NCBI GenBank assembly: GCA_002633025.1
Contig: NMRB01000014.1
Span: 19,384 to 83,383, forward strand
Source: Notospermus geniculatus
Lineage: Eukaryota > Nemertea > Pilidiophora > Heteronemertea > Lineidae
Length of the DNA: 64,000 nt
Direction of reading: 5' to 3'
The first letter of the stretch is position 1; each line of letters opens with the position of its first letter. The position numbers and the translations under genes were made by a program. The notes under the pieces are model-generated. The model made no database searches and was not told the origin of the DNA. It saw only the letters and a list, made by a program, of their open reading frames with translations. Below, piece by piece: positions 26,966-39,329 of this stretch.

Positions 26966-29224
26966 AGAGGCATGTCCAACGCAAGCTGGACAAGTAGGAG
27001 CATTATGCTTCATTACACAGTGGCCGCCTTACCACCACCCAAGATCTCATGCTAAAATGTTATCAGTTTGTTTTTGTATGCGGATATTGCCACTGCCAGA
27101 ACCAACAAAATTAATTTGTGGTAGAGCTCAAGACCACTTGATATGTTTGAATGGCGAAAGAAAAGACCCTTAGACTAATGCATTTTACTGGTGTAGCTCT
27201 GGTGGCCTATGATAATGAGGAATTTTCCATGATGAAAAATGAATTTTCAGCCAGTATGCTTCAATGATGGCAAGCATGTGTTCCAGGACCAATGTTGACA
27301 GCCATCACTGTACAGATGATTGTTTTTGTGAGAGTCCACCACACTGCAGACGATATTTCATCCACAATGGTGATCAGTCAGAAGGACAGGCGAAGAATCT
27401 ACGTAATTAGCACCAAGGAAAGGCTTGTTGTGGCCCAGTGGCAAACTACGTGATGACCTTGGTCACAAGATGAGAAAGCATTGTAGTCATGGAGACAATT
27501 GCAGTTACATGGACCCTTCTAAATTGGAGTGATCTTGAAAACAATGAATCATATTTATATATAGGTAGTACTCCTTAAATTGATTTCTCCTCTAGATACA
27601 CATTCTCTGTGAAGTAACGTGGAGTGTATTCCACTTGGTAACTTGACTCTGGGAAGAAGACATTATCAGAGATCACACTCAAGCTTAGCTACATGTTCCA
27701 TGAGGATGACACTCTGCTCTGATTATTGGTAATAGATGACATGTCAAGACTGTGAGATGACAAAGTGAAGGGAGAGCTGGTCCTGTTCTGATGTCAATTA
27801 TGCTATTATGCTTTTATGTTACTATACATAAACACTGTACTATGCATAAATACTAACTGACATACAGACAAATGTAGCATAGAGAAGATCCATTAGCGGT
27901 TATCTCTTAATTGACGTTTGAATCCATTATGATGTTCACCTTAATTACGATACAACATACCGTTCATCAGACATGAAAACAACTATCTGGTAAAGTAATG
28001 CCCAGACAATGTCGATTGGGTTCTGGTTGTGTTCAGAGGGCACCATCCATCCTGTAAAGTGTAATCTTGTCTCCAGATTCTTCAGTTCTGAAGAGGCTGT
28101 CACACCATTTACGCTAGTTCCTTTATTTCATGTTATCATAGACCATCCAAATGATCTATCATGCCAACGAAAATGCAAACGACAGCATGTCTTCAGCTAA
28201 AGGCACATTAATGGGGTAATTATTAGATAAAATGCAAACTAAGTGCCATTCAATACCTATTAAAGACTTTCTTCAAAGGATAACCATCCCAAATGGGCAG
28301 ATAAAAAGAGATGTGGTGTCTTTGACATCACCTGTAACTCATTCGCTCTTCAAAGGGTAAAGTTGAACCAAGCATCAGTGAAGAAGTAAACATTCTGGGC
28401 TGAGGAGATGAAAGGAAAGTTGGATAGTTTGACGTCTTGTCAATGTTACTCTGAAACAGAAAGGCTAGCATCATCACATTGGGAAGTCATGATGAAAATG
28501 CCCTTTCGTGGACTGAGAGGCAGACAGATTTCAAATCTGAAACAAAAAGGAAGTTTTTTTCCCTTCAAAGTCTCAATAGCTGTATACCATGACACAGAAA
28601 CCCATTACAGGTCATGACACTTCGCTCCAAGTGTTTACCCATGCACACTTGCTATAATGGACTTCCTTAATGATATGGAATGAGAGGAAGTTGAACACAA
28701 AAAGGAAGACACTTTGAAATCATTACTTCATACTTGCGTTCTACTTCATATATCCTTACATTAGAAAACCACTTAGGAGTCAAAGAGCGAAAAGTGCTTG
28801 TGTCTTCCTGTGTAACAAGGCAAACAAACTTAATTCATGGTACTTCTTCAATTTTATTCACCAGCAAAGCAGAGTGAAGATCAGAGCAGATCATTAACAA
28901 ATTAGACACTGAATTGAGTGATCATGAGGTACGGTATCTAAAGAAAGAACATGTTCGTATTCAATCTTGCATGTCTAATGCACCATCTACACTTCATTTT
29001 GTGGTAAATCTCCGTCTGAAAACAGTAGAGATGCCTTCCAATGATCGCTGCTTCTTGACTGACGTTCAATCAGCCACACAGAAGTGGAAAACAAATATTT
29101 GCTATCTGCCATCATGAAATGAATTGAAACTTTACGGTTTTTGTTGCTTCTATCAGATGTGATGTTTAACCCAACAAGGAAGACAAATTCTTTGCCCTTC
29201 ATGTGGATGGTACCACCACAAGTC
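26966..29224. other. Anonymous sequence
   Basis: No supported gene or repeat. AT-rich, with short frames only. Confidence 0.5.
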
Positions 29225-29455
29225 AAGGCCTGTTTACACATCAACATTTCCAAAACATCCAGCTGCAACATTTCCAAAACACTGTTGTTTTCGGTTTGTT
29301 GCACAGTGTGGACTGGATCTGCAACTTTTGCAAAACAATTTGAAAACATGTTTTGATAGACCAACTCCAAAACAAGCCACAACCTTTCCAAAACAGTTTT
29401 CAAAATGTTTTGTCACAGAAATGTTTCATAAATGTTGATGGTGTAGACAAGCCTT
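29225..29455. mobile_element. MITE with AAGGC(C/T)TGT ends
   Basis: AAGGCCTGTTTACACATCAA at the left pairs with the complement of TTGATGGTGTAGACAAGCCT at the right, with two mismatches and one gap. Inside, CATTTCCAAAACA-like motifs occur in both orientations. Target duplication not clear. Confidence 0.65.
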
Positions 29456-32400
29456 AGATTCATAGGAACGAAATTGTTTGATGTCTACACAGATCCCAAG
29501 CACACTCCTTCTCAACTCATAACCTAAAGATACTGGTTATTCAATAACATCTGCTCCCATTGACTGGTTCTGCTGCCCTTTAAAAACGTGCACCAAGATT
29601 GGAACACCAAATGATTGATTAGTTTTTAAATTCCAGTCAGAATTCCCCTCACGCCACCAGATGTTGGCCTTAGGGTACACGACATCCTCTCAGAGAAGTC
29701 ATACAACAGCGACTCTCGGATATCCCATAAAGTATTCAGATTCAATGTGCGATTTTCTCGAGCAATTATTTCAAGATTTCAAGTCACAGGGATCAGAGTA
29801 GTTCCTGGAACCTGTCGATAATGGCGTTGACTGGTATCAGCAGAATCCATCAAAGCCGTGCCATTGACACGTATGAAGTGTAGCACCCAATCTTGTTTAT
29901 CTTCCTACCAGTTTCCAATATCTTCTCAATCCATACTAAAATCGATACAAGCCATTTTAAATCATGGCGATAAATTTTACGACTGATTTGGTGATTTTTA
30001 TGCATATTTGGTTCCAGCAACTTCAGTGAAGTGGACAGAATGTTCTAGACAGTGACCTTCACAAGGACACTCTCCAACAGCAGAGACCTTCCCATGGGTG
30101 CTGGCAGATGACCTCCTTTTAATACCCGGTACAGATAGTCAAGTTTGACCCATACTGACAAAGTTGCTCTACCAAGAGAACAAGCGAACAAGTAAATAAC
30201 AAAAGCTGAAGAATTTTACATAATCAAACTCATAAGATATCACCACCAACAAAACTTATTGGAAAACAAGGGGTCAATATTTGAACAGGGTACTTAATGA
30301 GCATTTAAAAAGGAAATATGAAAAAAATGCGAGACCATCTCATCTCAAAGATGGATAGCTTCATCTTATATAAAGACGGAATGGAGGCCATGATGATGAG
30401 GACTGCAAATTGACTGTCTGAAACTGTCAAAGGAGGGTGATTGGAATGTAATAATGATTTGTCGCTCCCATATCTTCCGTGATTTATCAAAATCCCCTTA
30501 AAGAGCTTTCAACTGTAGACCTTCTCTTGAGAAGAATTAATGGACTGGTGAGTAGAATATGAAATGGTTCATAGTCTGCAAGCTCAGCTTGGACAGGTTC
30601 TGGGAGAGTACCACACATCTATTACCATCACCTGGCAAAAGTACAACAGAATTTAGTAAAGGTTGCAGAAGGAATAGCACTAAAAGGCCTTTGTTCTGGC
30701 CCTCTGGTGGTCAAGGAAAGAAAAAGTGGACTCCGCTTTCATTACATTGTGCTTTGATACACAGCAGATGGATGGAATGAAATGTTTCTCACATCCTGTT
30801 ATTTCCATATTACATGTATATATTCTTTTTAATTTCATGGAAACAAGGCGAAGGCAAATGAGTTCCATGGCTCATACTTACTTAACAACATGTCTTATAC
30901 ATGTACATGTAGTTGCTGTAAGCTAATCTAAGTATCGGGTGACAAATCTCAAAAGCACTTCAGAGTTCAACTGCCCCAGGCATCTGTCTCTTCCACTTTA
31001 GAGTGGCTGACCACATCCCTGGGGGCCAACATCTCTTACAAAATTCAAGCCGGCATCTTGCTCTGTCATATAATCTTTGATTTTGCAAGGTGGAATCTGG
31101 CGGAAGAAATTGGTAATGGCTATCTTGGGATGCTGGTGATGACACACCGTTCAATACTTGAGATCTTCCGATGTTAGTGTCAAGGCCTCGTGTGGTTCAA
31201 AGTGTTCCAAGATTGATAGAACAATCAATAGGGGATTTTATTAAGCACCTCTGTGTCTAGCAGGGATTTGTGGTTCATACATAATGCAAAAAAAGCCAAA
31301 ACAGTGGCAAATACATGTTTGGCTGGTATTTTCAAGACCACACTAACAGCATAAGCAAACTTTTTTCTCAGGTTATCGAAAAATTTAATAGTTAGCAAAT
31401 ACCACATCCTGATAATTCACAGAATTAAGGAGGATAAGGGGCATAAAGAACAGGTTGTGGTTTCTTAAAGGGTGGCCATAGATGCAGATCTTTTCTTTAA
31501 GCAATATCACGAGGAAAAATTGTCTTTATCCATCCCTGCTATAGCTTCTCTCAACCGTTGCGCAACAAGTTGCCAGAAAATATGATAGTTGGCAGTTTAT
31601 TGAGAAGATGCCATCTGCAAAGAAATGTACCAAGGATTATATGATGCCTTAAAAATACATGTCTACTTTGAAGTTTTAGATTCTCAGGGCTATCACATAG
31701 ATGTAACGGAATGCCCACAAGAGACACCAAGACACTTCTAGCATGTTTCCTGACAACTGCTGAATCAGATGGTGAAGATTATACTTTTCCTTCGGAAAGC
31801 TGATTATATATGTGAAAAGGAAAGAGGCTTATGTATCCAACTCAAGAATGGAGAAAACATCCCACATAACTGGAGTCAGTAACAATGACGTTAACTCTTT
31901 TTCTTCTTTGGCATAATGTGATCACTCCTTCGTCGGGAATGTTCCGTATTGCTGTACTTTCACACCGTGCTCAATGCTGCTCAGAGAGTCCAAGTTTGTT
32001 GCCGGCTTCCTCAACTTGGGACAAGCTATTATGGAGGATAACCAAATATTTTAATCTCTTTTCCAGATTGAACAGACTTTCTCTGTGACAGTCAGTGTTT
32101 CAAGCCAAAAACAGGTTAAGAACCGGGGGAGGACATCACACAGCATGAGATCCCTGCATCCTTGGCAACTTAAAATGTTGCTGATCAGGCATTCCAGGTG
32201 GTTGCAAATGTACTCTTATTACAATTTCAAAACTGTTCCCTCTTGACCTGCTGAGCCAATCTTGACTGAATCTGCAAGGTCTGACGCATTCCGAACTACT
32301 TTTCCTATTTCTTGGTGATCAGTTCCAATTAGATGTAAAATGGATGTCCAATCCAATAGTCAAGGAGCACAATCATCTTCCCAGCTTACAAAATGAGATG

Positions 32401-34411
32401 TAACATATAGATCACAAATTGGTCGATGGACTCTGGTTTGGTCGATCTTGTAATGGAAAGAGCCTAATTCCAATATCCATCACGTTGAATTAAAAATAAC
32501 ACGAGGGGCATATTCATCATGAATGGCAGATGGGACATTAGGGATAAGTATACTACCAACCATTAGGCTACATTTATAGTTCATCGGCCATATTCGGAGA
32601 GCGAGGGGTAGTACATCTCTATCATCTGTGACACAAAGCTAAGTTTAGAGCATTATATTCAGTGCTTTACGAATGAAAGATGAATTCTATTATCTGATTA
32701 CTTGATCTTGGCAGCCCACACTAATTGATGAAGCATTTTAGGAAGATGGACCAAATATTCTAGGATTCTACATCTATCCATTAATTGGTTCACATGATGT
32801 GACACAAGTTATTTAAGGGTAATTCTTTTGCCACATAACATTAATTCTCTAGTTCACATTCTGCAAAATTCCACCCAAAACAACTGGAACAGCATCCATT
32901 TTGATAAATCTATATAAACATATGTTATTATTCACTATATAAACATTCACTATATATGATGATGACAATCCATCATGGAATCCCCTGAGTCTTGGTCCAT
33001 CCTGACACAATGATTGTTCAGTAACGTCATACAATGGAAATGGCAAAGTATCATGTCATGCAACTGGACTGCTGCTATCAGGAACTGCTCAGAGAGTCTG
33101 GGATGGAAAGGTCAATTACGACTTCCACTGGTCATAATTCTATACAACTGGATTCACTTTCAGACTGGATTGCAGTGACTGACAATGACAATGCAAACTG
33201 TGACGAGGTGATAAAGCAGCCGAAGTGGTTAAAAAACTATATCAGTTTTGGTCGTCATTAAAGTCTTTTATGATGATCATCTTTCACAGCCTCTTTCAAA
33301 CTTCATTATCCGATAACTTCGCTTTTTGAGTCAAAAAGCGAAGTTGGCAGCCGAACAATTGAGATGTGAAGATGCTGTAATCATTATTCCCAGAAGGATT
33401 CAATTCATTCATTAAGCTGCAGCATCACATTCATTACAGCCTTGATTAGAAGTAACAGGATGTGGTAATTATCCTTTAAGGAACAACGGCTTGTATCCAT
33501 TTACCATTACATTACCGACAATAGTGTATTCTTAAATATCAAGCAGTATCCAGAGAACAAACATCGTAATTCTTGTGTGCAGCGACGTAAAGTGAGGATT
33601 GAGAATTATGACATAAAAAGGGCAATACCAGTTTAGAAATGAAAACATGAAGGTACATGTAGCTTTGGCTTTGGTCGGAATAACCTTGGCAAAAAAGAAG
33701 TAGCGGTAGCGGTACATGTACATCCTCTTCTGTTGTCAGTGGATGGATTTTGGCCTTACTGCAGGCACGGCAATGTACCGTTCAATACTTGGGCGCATAT
33801 GGATCTAATGCATTTGTTTGACATAGCTGATGGGCAACCAATAGCCCGAATCAAGATAACAATGTAAGATAGGGATAGAATAACCATGTATTTGTCCAAC
33901 GACATCATGAAAGAAGATTTGGAAAGATTTTTACATTGATCCAATTCCTTTGCCCTGGGGAGGAGGATCAAAGAGAATTCACCTCACACACGAAACATTG
34001 GTGTAAATCTACAAGAAAATGAATTACATGTCATAGGGGTATAGGCACATCGCATAGGTGACCAGCAGAAGCTAATAGCAATCAACCACATCCAAAATCT
34101 TCTGGGGTAGTGGTCAGAGTCTAGTGTAGCCTTGATGGTAAGCCAGAATCTCATTTGCGAAATAATATGCCAGCCAGCATATGAGAAAGTAATGACTGCA
34201 GTCATAACCTGATCGATGAGAAGACACTTGGTCAAGTAATGAGTCCTTCCTCTCATGTTTATCTAGCGCCAACGTGACCTCTCCAGACGCCATCCTGACG
34301 CTGGTAAGTGAGATCTTAAGTCATCGGTACACACTAGAAGTGTACAGTATTACAGAGGCTGCCACTGGTGAAGGTCAGCTGGAGACTATTTTGAAACATT
34401 ATAGTGTCTGG
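29456..34411. other. Anonymous sequence
   Basis: Nearly 5 kb with no recognised exon. A 13-bp-stem hairpin AACTTCGCTTTTT-GAGTC-AAAAAGCGAAGTT lies at 33315-33345 and could be a remnant of an excised inverted-repeat element. Confidence 0.5.
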
Positions 34412-34573
34412 TATAGATCGTTTTCACGACGTAACTCCGACAGTGTCCGCCATGATGACGTTACACGTTTTGCCCACCAGCAGAAACGCAAAATGCATTG
34501 GCTGCTGGTGGGCAAAACGCGCAACATCATCATGGCAGACACTGTCGGGGTTACGTCGTGAAAACGATCTATA
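34412..34573. mobile_element. Fold-back element with 70-bp arms
   Basis: Arms begin TATAGATCGTTTTCACGACG and GTAACTCCGACAGTGTC, and continue to GTTTTGCCCACCAGCAG. The right arm is the complement with about five mismatches; a short spacer with AAATGCATTGG separates them. TA at both outer ends fits a TA target duplication. Markedly CpG-richer than its surroundings. Confidence 0.85.
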
Positions 34574-35088
34574 GACTACTTTTCAGCTTAACAACTCTGC
34601 TTAAGAAATGTTGTACAAAGATTTAGAATTTTTGACATCGAGGAAGCCTGAAGCACTTGACAGTTTATAAATTGGCAACGTCATGAATGAAACTTCAATT
34701 GAAATACAATTAGGGTCTCCCTAAGGAGAACACTGATGCGTAATTCACAGATTTTCTTTAGAAATCCATTAGAACCTGTTACAATCAGTACCCATTTAGC
34801 TCATCCACCAACTTTATAAATTCTGCCTTAATGGAATAAAAGATATAAAAAAGACAATCTTTTATTTAATTGCTCAGCTAAGCAACACGTTTCCAAGATT
34901 CCACCTGCTTTCACGGCACACCAAGGATTCTTTCTTCAACTCGGGATTCATTATCACCTGATGATAATGAGACTGATGGGCAAGGGACAAATGCAGAATG
35001 TAATGTGCAAATGGGTGAGGAGTACCATAGAAGAGATGACGTCAACAAAATGTTTTACTAGTACCGGTAAATGAATTACTGTTCTAAA
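34574..35088. other. Anonymous sequence
   Basis: Nothing recognised between a fold-back and a minisatellite. Confidence 0.5.
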
Positions 35089-35318
35089 AATCTTGGTATT
35101 AGCTATACAGGAATCTTGATGTTAGCTACACAGGAATCTTGATGTTAGTTACACAGGAATCTTGATGTTAGCTACACAGGAATCTTGATGTTAGCTACAC
35201 AGGAATCTTGATGTTAGCTACACAGGAATCTTGATGTTAGCTACACAGGAATCTTGATGTTAGCTACACAGGAATCTTGGTATTAGCTACACAGGAATCT
35301 TGATGTAAGCTCCATAGG
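35089..35318. repeat. 23-bp minisatellite, ten units
   Basis: Ten head-to-tail copies of AATCTTGATGTTAGCTACAC-AGG, starting every 23 bp from 35089. The first, ninth and tenth units are variants (TTGGTATTAGC, TGTAAGCTCCATAGG). Confidence 0.95.
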
Positions 35319-35845
35319 ATTTGATCTGAGTCATGGTAGATGAAAAACATTATCACCACTTTGGTTAAAATCACTGCAATGTGCCAACATGAAGTGTCTG
35401 ACATCATCGCAGTGTAACCTGAACAAATATGACGCCTTATAACCACTAATTTGGGTGTGGAAAGCCATTTTTGTAATCACTATCTCAGGTTTAATGCCAT
35501 ACCGAGGGAGACGACCTCACGTGTGTCAGTTTCATGCTGCGATTCCAAAAATGTTCTCTTGAGCAACTTGGGAATATGTTACCATGATTCCACATTTTTC
35601 ATCACTAGTTCATGAGGTGGCAGTGGATCGCCTCAGTCTGTTGTCATGTGTTACCATTGTTGAGTTGTCTGCTCAGGGCACTTATATGATGATTTTGTCA
35701 TGAGAATACCTGCAGAATGGTGCAGACAAAAGACAGGAAAGATAGGAAATGATTAGATGTATCAAAATAACATCATGTCACAGGATTCATGATCAGAGAA
35801 AGATACTGAATAGAAAATACGTGACCAATTCTGCCAAGCTTGCAG
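35319..35845. other. Anonymous sequence
   Basis: Nothing recognised between two minisatellites. Confidence 0.5.
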
Positions 35846-36182
35846 TCTTGTACTTCAAAAGTCTTGTACTTAAAGGTCTTGTACTTCAAAAGTCTTGTAC
35901 TTAAAGGTCTTGCCCTTCAAAAGTCTTGTACTTAAAGGTCTTATACTTCAAAAGTCTTGTACTAAAGGTCTTGTGCTTCAAAAGTCTTGTACTTAAAGGT
36001 CTTGTACTTCAAAAGTCTTGTACTTAAAGGTCTTGTACTTCAAAAGTCTTGTACTTAAAGGTCTTGTACTTCAAAAGTCTTGTACTTCAAGGTCTTGTAC
36101 TTCAAGGTCTTGTACTTCAAAAGTCTTGTACTTCAAAAGTCTTGTTGATGTTTTTGAAGTCTTGTACTTCAAAAACATCAAC
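35846..36182. repeat. 15/16-bp alternating array ending in a hairpin
   Basis: TCTTGTACTTCAAAAG (16) alternates with TCTTGTACTTAAAGG (15) for about 300 bp, giving a 31-bp higher-order period. It closes with a perfect 16-bp-stem hairpin, GTTGATGTTTTTGAAG (36144-36159) and its complement (36167-36182), whose loop is one more TCTTGTA. Open frames here are repeat artefacts. Confidence 0.9.
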
Positions 36183-38619
36183 AATGGCCAAGAGAGACGA
36201 AATCCATCTTTGGGGACAACATGGTCAGATTGCATTATTGAGATCACTCTCAGAGTTCTCCCCAGCCACGTCCAGTCAGGTCTCCAATGGTTAACACAAT
36301 TCTGAGACAAACAAATCATAGCATGAGAAGAAATCAACACCAGATAATGCCATCGATCAGAGTAAATAGGCTGGCCATTATTGGATCCGAGAGGTTCAGG
36401 CTAGCCATAATACCTTGCTCATGACGCTGGTCAGGCATGTGCCCAGTCTAGTAATGGCCACTTTATCTAACATGCCAAGGCGTCATGCAATGGTTGATTC
36501 ATTTTCTCATCCGTTTCTTAACTTCAATCAAAAGGATCACTTCACTGAATTTGCATTATCTTGTCAACTTGTACATGTCTTACCAGTGGTCTGGTCATGG
36601 CCAGTCTCAGCCCTTAATTCAGGCTAGCAGGCTGTTTCTTATGAAAGAAACTAAAGCCTTCCCAAAATTTAGCCCTATTGAACAGGATAAAGATCCTGGC
36701 AATTATCGGACAGGGAAGTTTACAGCCACTTCGCTTTTAATCTGTGCATCTTCACTGCTGCTGTTGACTCAAACGTCAATTACCATTTCTGAATAAACAA
36801 TTCAAATATTTAGCCACACCGATATTCAGTAACCATATTTGGGGAAAGCTTAACGTGGAATGCTTCAGCAGACGGTACTGGCACTTACACATTTGCTGCA
36901 AAAACTGTGCACACAAAAGGATGCTAAATTCTGATGGGTCTCCATGGCTGATATTCAATGATGAAAGGACTGAAATAAATGATACAGATTTTGCTTAATT
37001 AAAGATACACATCATAGTTGAGTGTGATGTAAATAGTCTGTGAAACCATGTTTTAGTTGATTCCGCCATAGCTTTGGAAGGATTGCATTCCGGAAATAGA
37101 ATGACTGCTGAACAGATCATTTCATCTTTGTGCAAAAAGTCAGGCCATTCCATCATTGTGCAAAATACCTGATGTTTTAAATACTGTGCCTGTGGGTCTT
37201 AATTAAGCCAGCAACCTTAGAAGCAAAGAACATGTCACATGCCAATTTTGTCCTGTCAGAGAAAGCCCTATGCTTCATGACAGCAATCGATCGATGCAAA
37301 AGCCTTTCTTTCAAATGGCTGAGGTCATATGAACTCTTGGTTGAGATAGGTGACAGTGGTGCTTTTTTGCTTTTATTTGATTGCAATGGCAATTCTGTCT
37401 TACATAACTGTTACCGAGTGAATTCAGTGGAAAATCATCAATGTTCTACAAGCAGCAGCATCTCACACAATGGGAGATCGACTCCTTTGTCCAGAAGATC
37501 TTACATGTTCCTCTCTTATGAGGAGGTGCCTCTTTTATGTGCAGTCCAGACCCAAATTCGCTGCTTTAAGATTCTTTATAAGGCTAATATGCACAGCTTT
37601 CATGCTACCAAACAGCAAATCAACCTAACACAACAGTCCTGCCGGTTATTTACTGGAGTTAAGGCATGCCTTGGCAGCTAATCAGGCTATTTCGGTGAAC
37701 ACGGCCCATATACCCACCATCCTCTCCTGATGAATTTCACTTCTTGTCACCTTAATGAACATTTGCCATGGAGATGGATGGTCCAATTGGCTCATCTTTA
37801 GTATGCAGAATTGGTCTCTTGCGGAACACCCTGGCTTCATGTCAGTTTTATCAATAATTAAGTAGCTTACTAGGCTACCTTCCGTGAGATTGCCTGGAGT
37901 TGAGGAGAATTAAGCAGAGGTGCTGAAACTCACACAGAGGAGGGAAATGTACAACACTTTATGTCATGTGGAACCCCGACTGTTGCTGTGATGTGGTCGA
38001 AGCCCTACATCTGCTACATCTGTAACGATGTGGCCAGAATGAAGATGGAAATCATCCATAATGGACAAAGTCCCCAACTTGTGCAATACATCACCTTTGA
38101 AGATTTACTGGTGGGAGCAAAACTAGGAAGGATGTAGCGACAAGAAAAATGCACCCAGGTGATCTATGCAAGCCCACAATTTGTAATAAAACATGGCAGA
38201 ATTTTACAAAACAGATGTATGAGATGGTTCGATATTCCCTGGGGAAGATCCAACGATGCCGTGTCACACTATCTCTATCCGAAAAACACAAATCCCTTGA
38301 GAAGGAGTAAAAAGGTTTAAACAACCACCATCCATCACAATCAAGACTGACTGTCACCACATTCTACCTGGGGATGGCAAACATGTGAACAAAAAACAGC
38401 ATCAGTTTCTCATTTTCATCTAAAGTATTTTCATCTGGAAAAAGTAACAAAACTATTGAGTATTTCAATCAATCCTGTTTTTAATTGCTTTGGATATTCA
38501 CGCTCATTTGTTTTCAAAAGCAATAGGTTGTTTCATTTATGTGATATATTTGGTGACAGAGACAATTTGATATCAAGTCATCTTTACACAAATGTTTACA
38601 ACCAATCTACATGTACATA
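36183..38619. other. Anonymous sequence
   Basis: Contains the longest plus-strand frame in this part (37232-37681, 149 codons), whose predicted protein has no recognisable motif. No exon supported. Confidence 0.45.
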
Positions 38620-38846
38620 CAGTGGTCGCGGAGTTATGCCGGAGTGGACGCCATATCCACCCATTTTGCTATTACATATCACTTGGTCACGCCGTGTCCT
38701 ACGATTAGTTCTGGGGAATTTGGGGTTGGCTCTCTGTACTGAAATTGTGGTGTGGGTGGATCTATTACATGATGTAAGGCTACGCCTGCGGGTTAAAAGT
38801 AGGCCTACAGAACCGCCCCCACTCCGGCATAACTCCACGACCACAG
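38620..38846. mobile_element. Tc1/mariner-like MITE with TA flanks
   Basis: 28-bp terminal inverted repeats, starting CAGTGGTCGCGGAGTTATGC at the left with the complement at the right (two mismatches in 28), flanked by TA (38618-38619, 38847-38848). A CAGTG start and TA duplication are typical of Tc1/mariner elements. 227 bp, no transposase. Confidence 0.8.
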
Positions 38847-38942
38847 TATGTAGGCACATAGCAGTATTTGCTGAGTGAATAAACGGCATGGTCACTCTGT
38901 TAGCATCCGAACTTTAATGCATCATGAAAGCAAGGAGGTGAT

Positions 38943-39318
38943 TAAACTCCCTACGCAGTTGTGTAACGCACCCCCTTCGGTTTACCCGCTCTCCACAACT
39001 GCTTAACTTCGTAAAATTCGCCGCGTTTGGTCAACAGATGGCGCTGAGGGAGTCGACCAATGAGAGCACCAAGCAACCGGTAACCAAGCTGGCCTGAGAC
39101 ACTTTTTCATTGGCCAAGCGGTTCGTAGCCATGGTAGCACAAGAACATCCGTTGCCAACGGGCCAAAGAGTTCTGAAAGCAGCGTTCTGAGAGGCTGTAA
39201 AACTCGCGCCAGGCCCTGACGCCATCTGTTGACCAAACGCGGCGACTTCCACGAAGTAAAGCAGTTGTGGAGAGCGAGTAAACCGAAGGGGGCGCGACTC
39301 ACAACTGCGTAGGGAGTT
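38943..39318. mobile_element. 376-bp element with long inverted ends and 11-bp direct flanks
   Basis: Flanked on both sides by AAGGAGGTGAT (38932-38942 and 39319-39329). Terminal inverted repeats of about 75 bp start AACTCCCTACGCAGTTGTG and include CCTTCGGTTTACYCGCTCTC. A 9-11-bp target duplication with long inverted ends suggests a Mutator-like non-autonomous element. GC-rich; its 137-codon minus-strand frame covers the element and shows no domain I know. Confidence 0.85.
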
Positions 39319-39329
39319 AAGGAGGTGAT

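Noticed and set aside
28987-29403. 138-codon minus-strand frame
   Set aside because: Largely inside the MITE at 29225-29455 and its repeated CAAAAC motifs.
35089-35318. CRISPR-like array
   Set aside because: Units are head to tail with no spacers, in a spliced eukaryotic genome.
36018-36340. Frames with repeated LVLQG or CTSRS
   Set aside because: Translation of the 15/16-bp array in several frames.
37232-37681. 149-codon plus-strand frame
   Set aside because: No recognisable motif, no splice-consistent neighbours; length is possible by chance in 64 kb.
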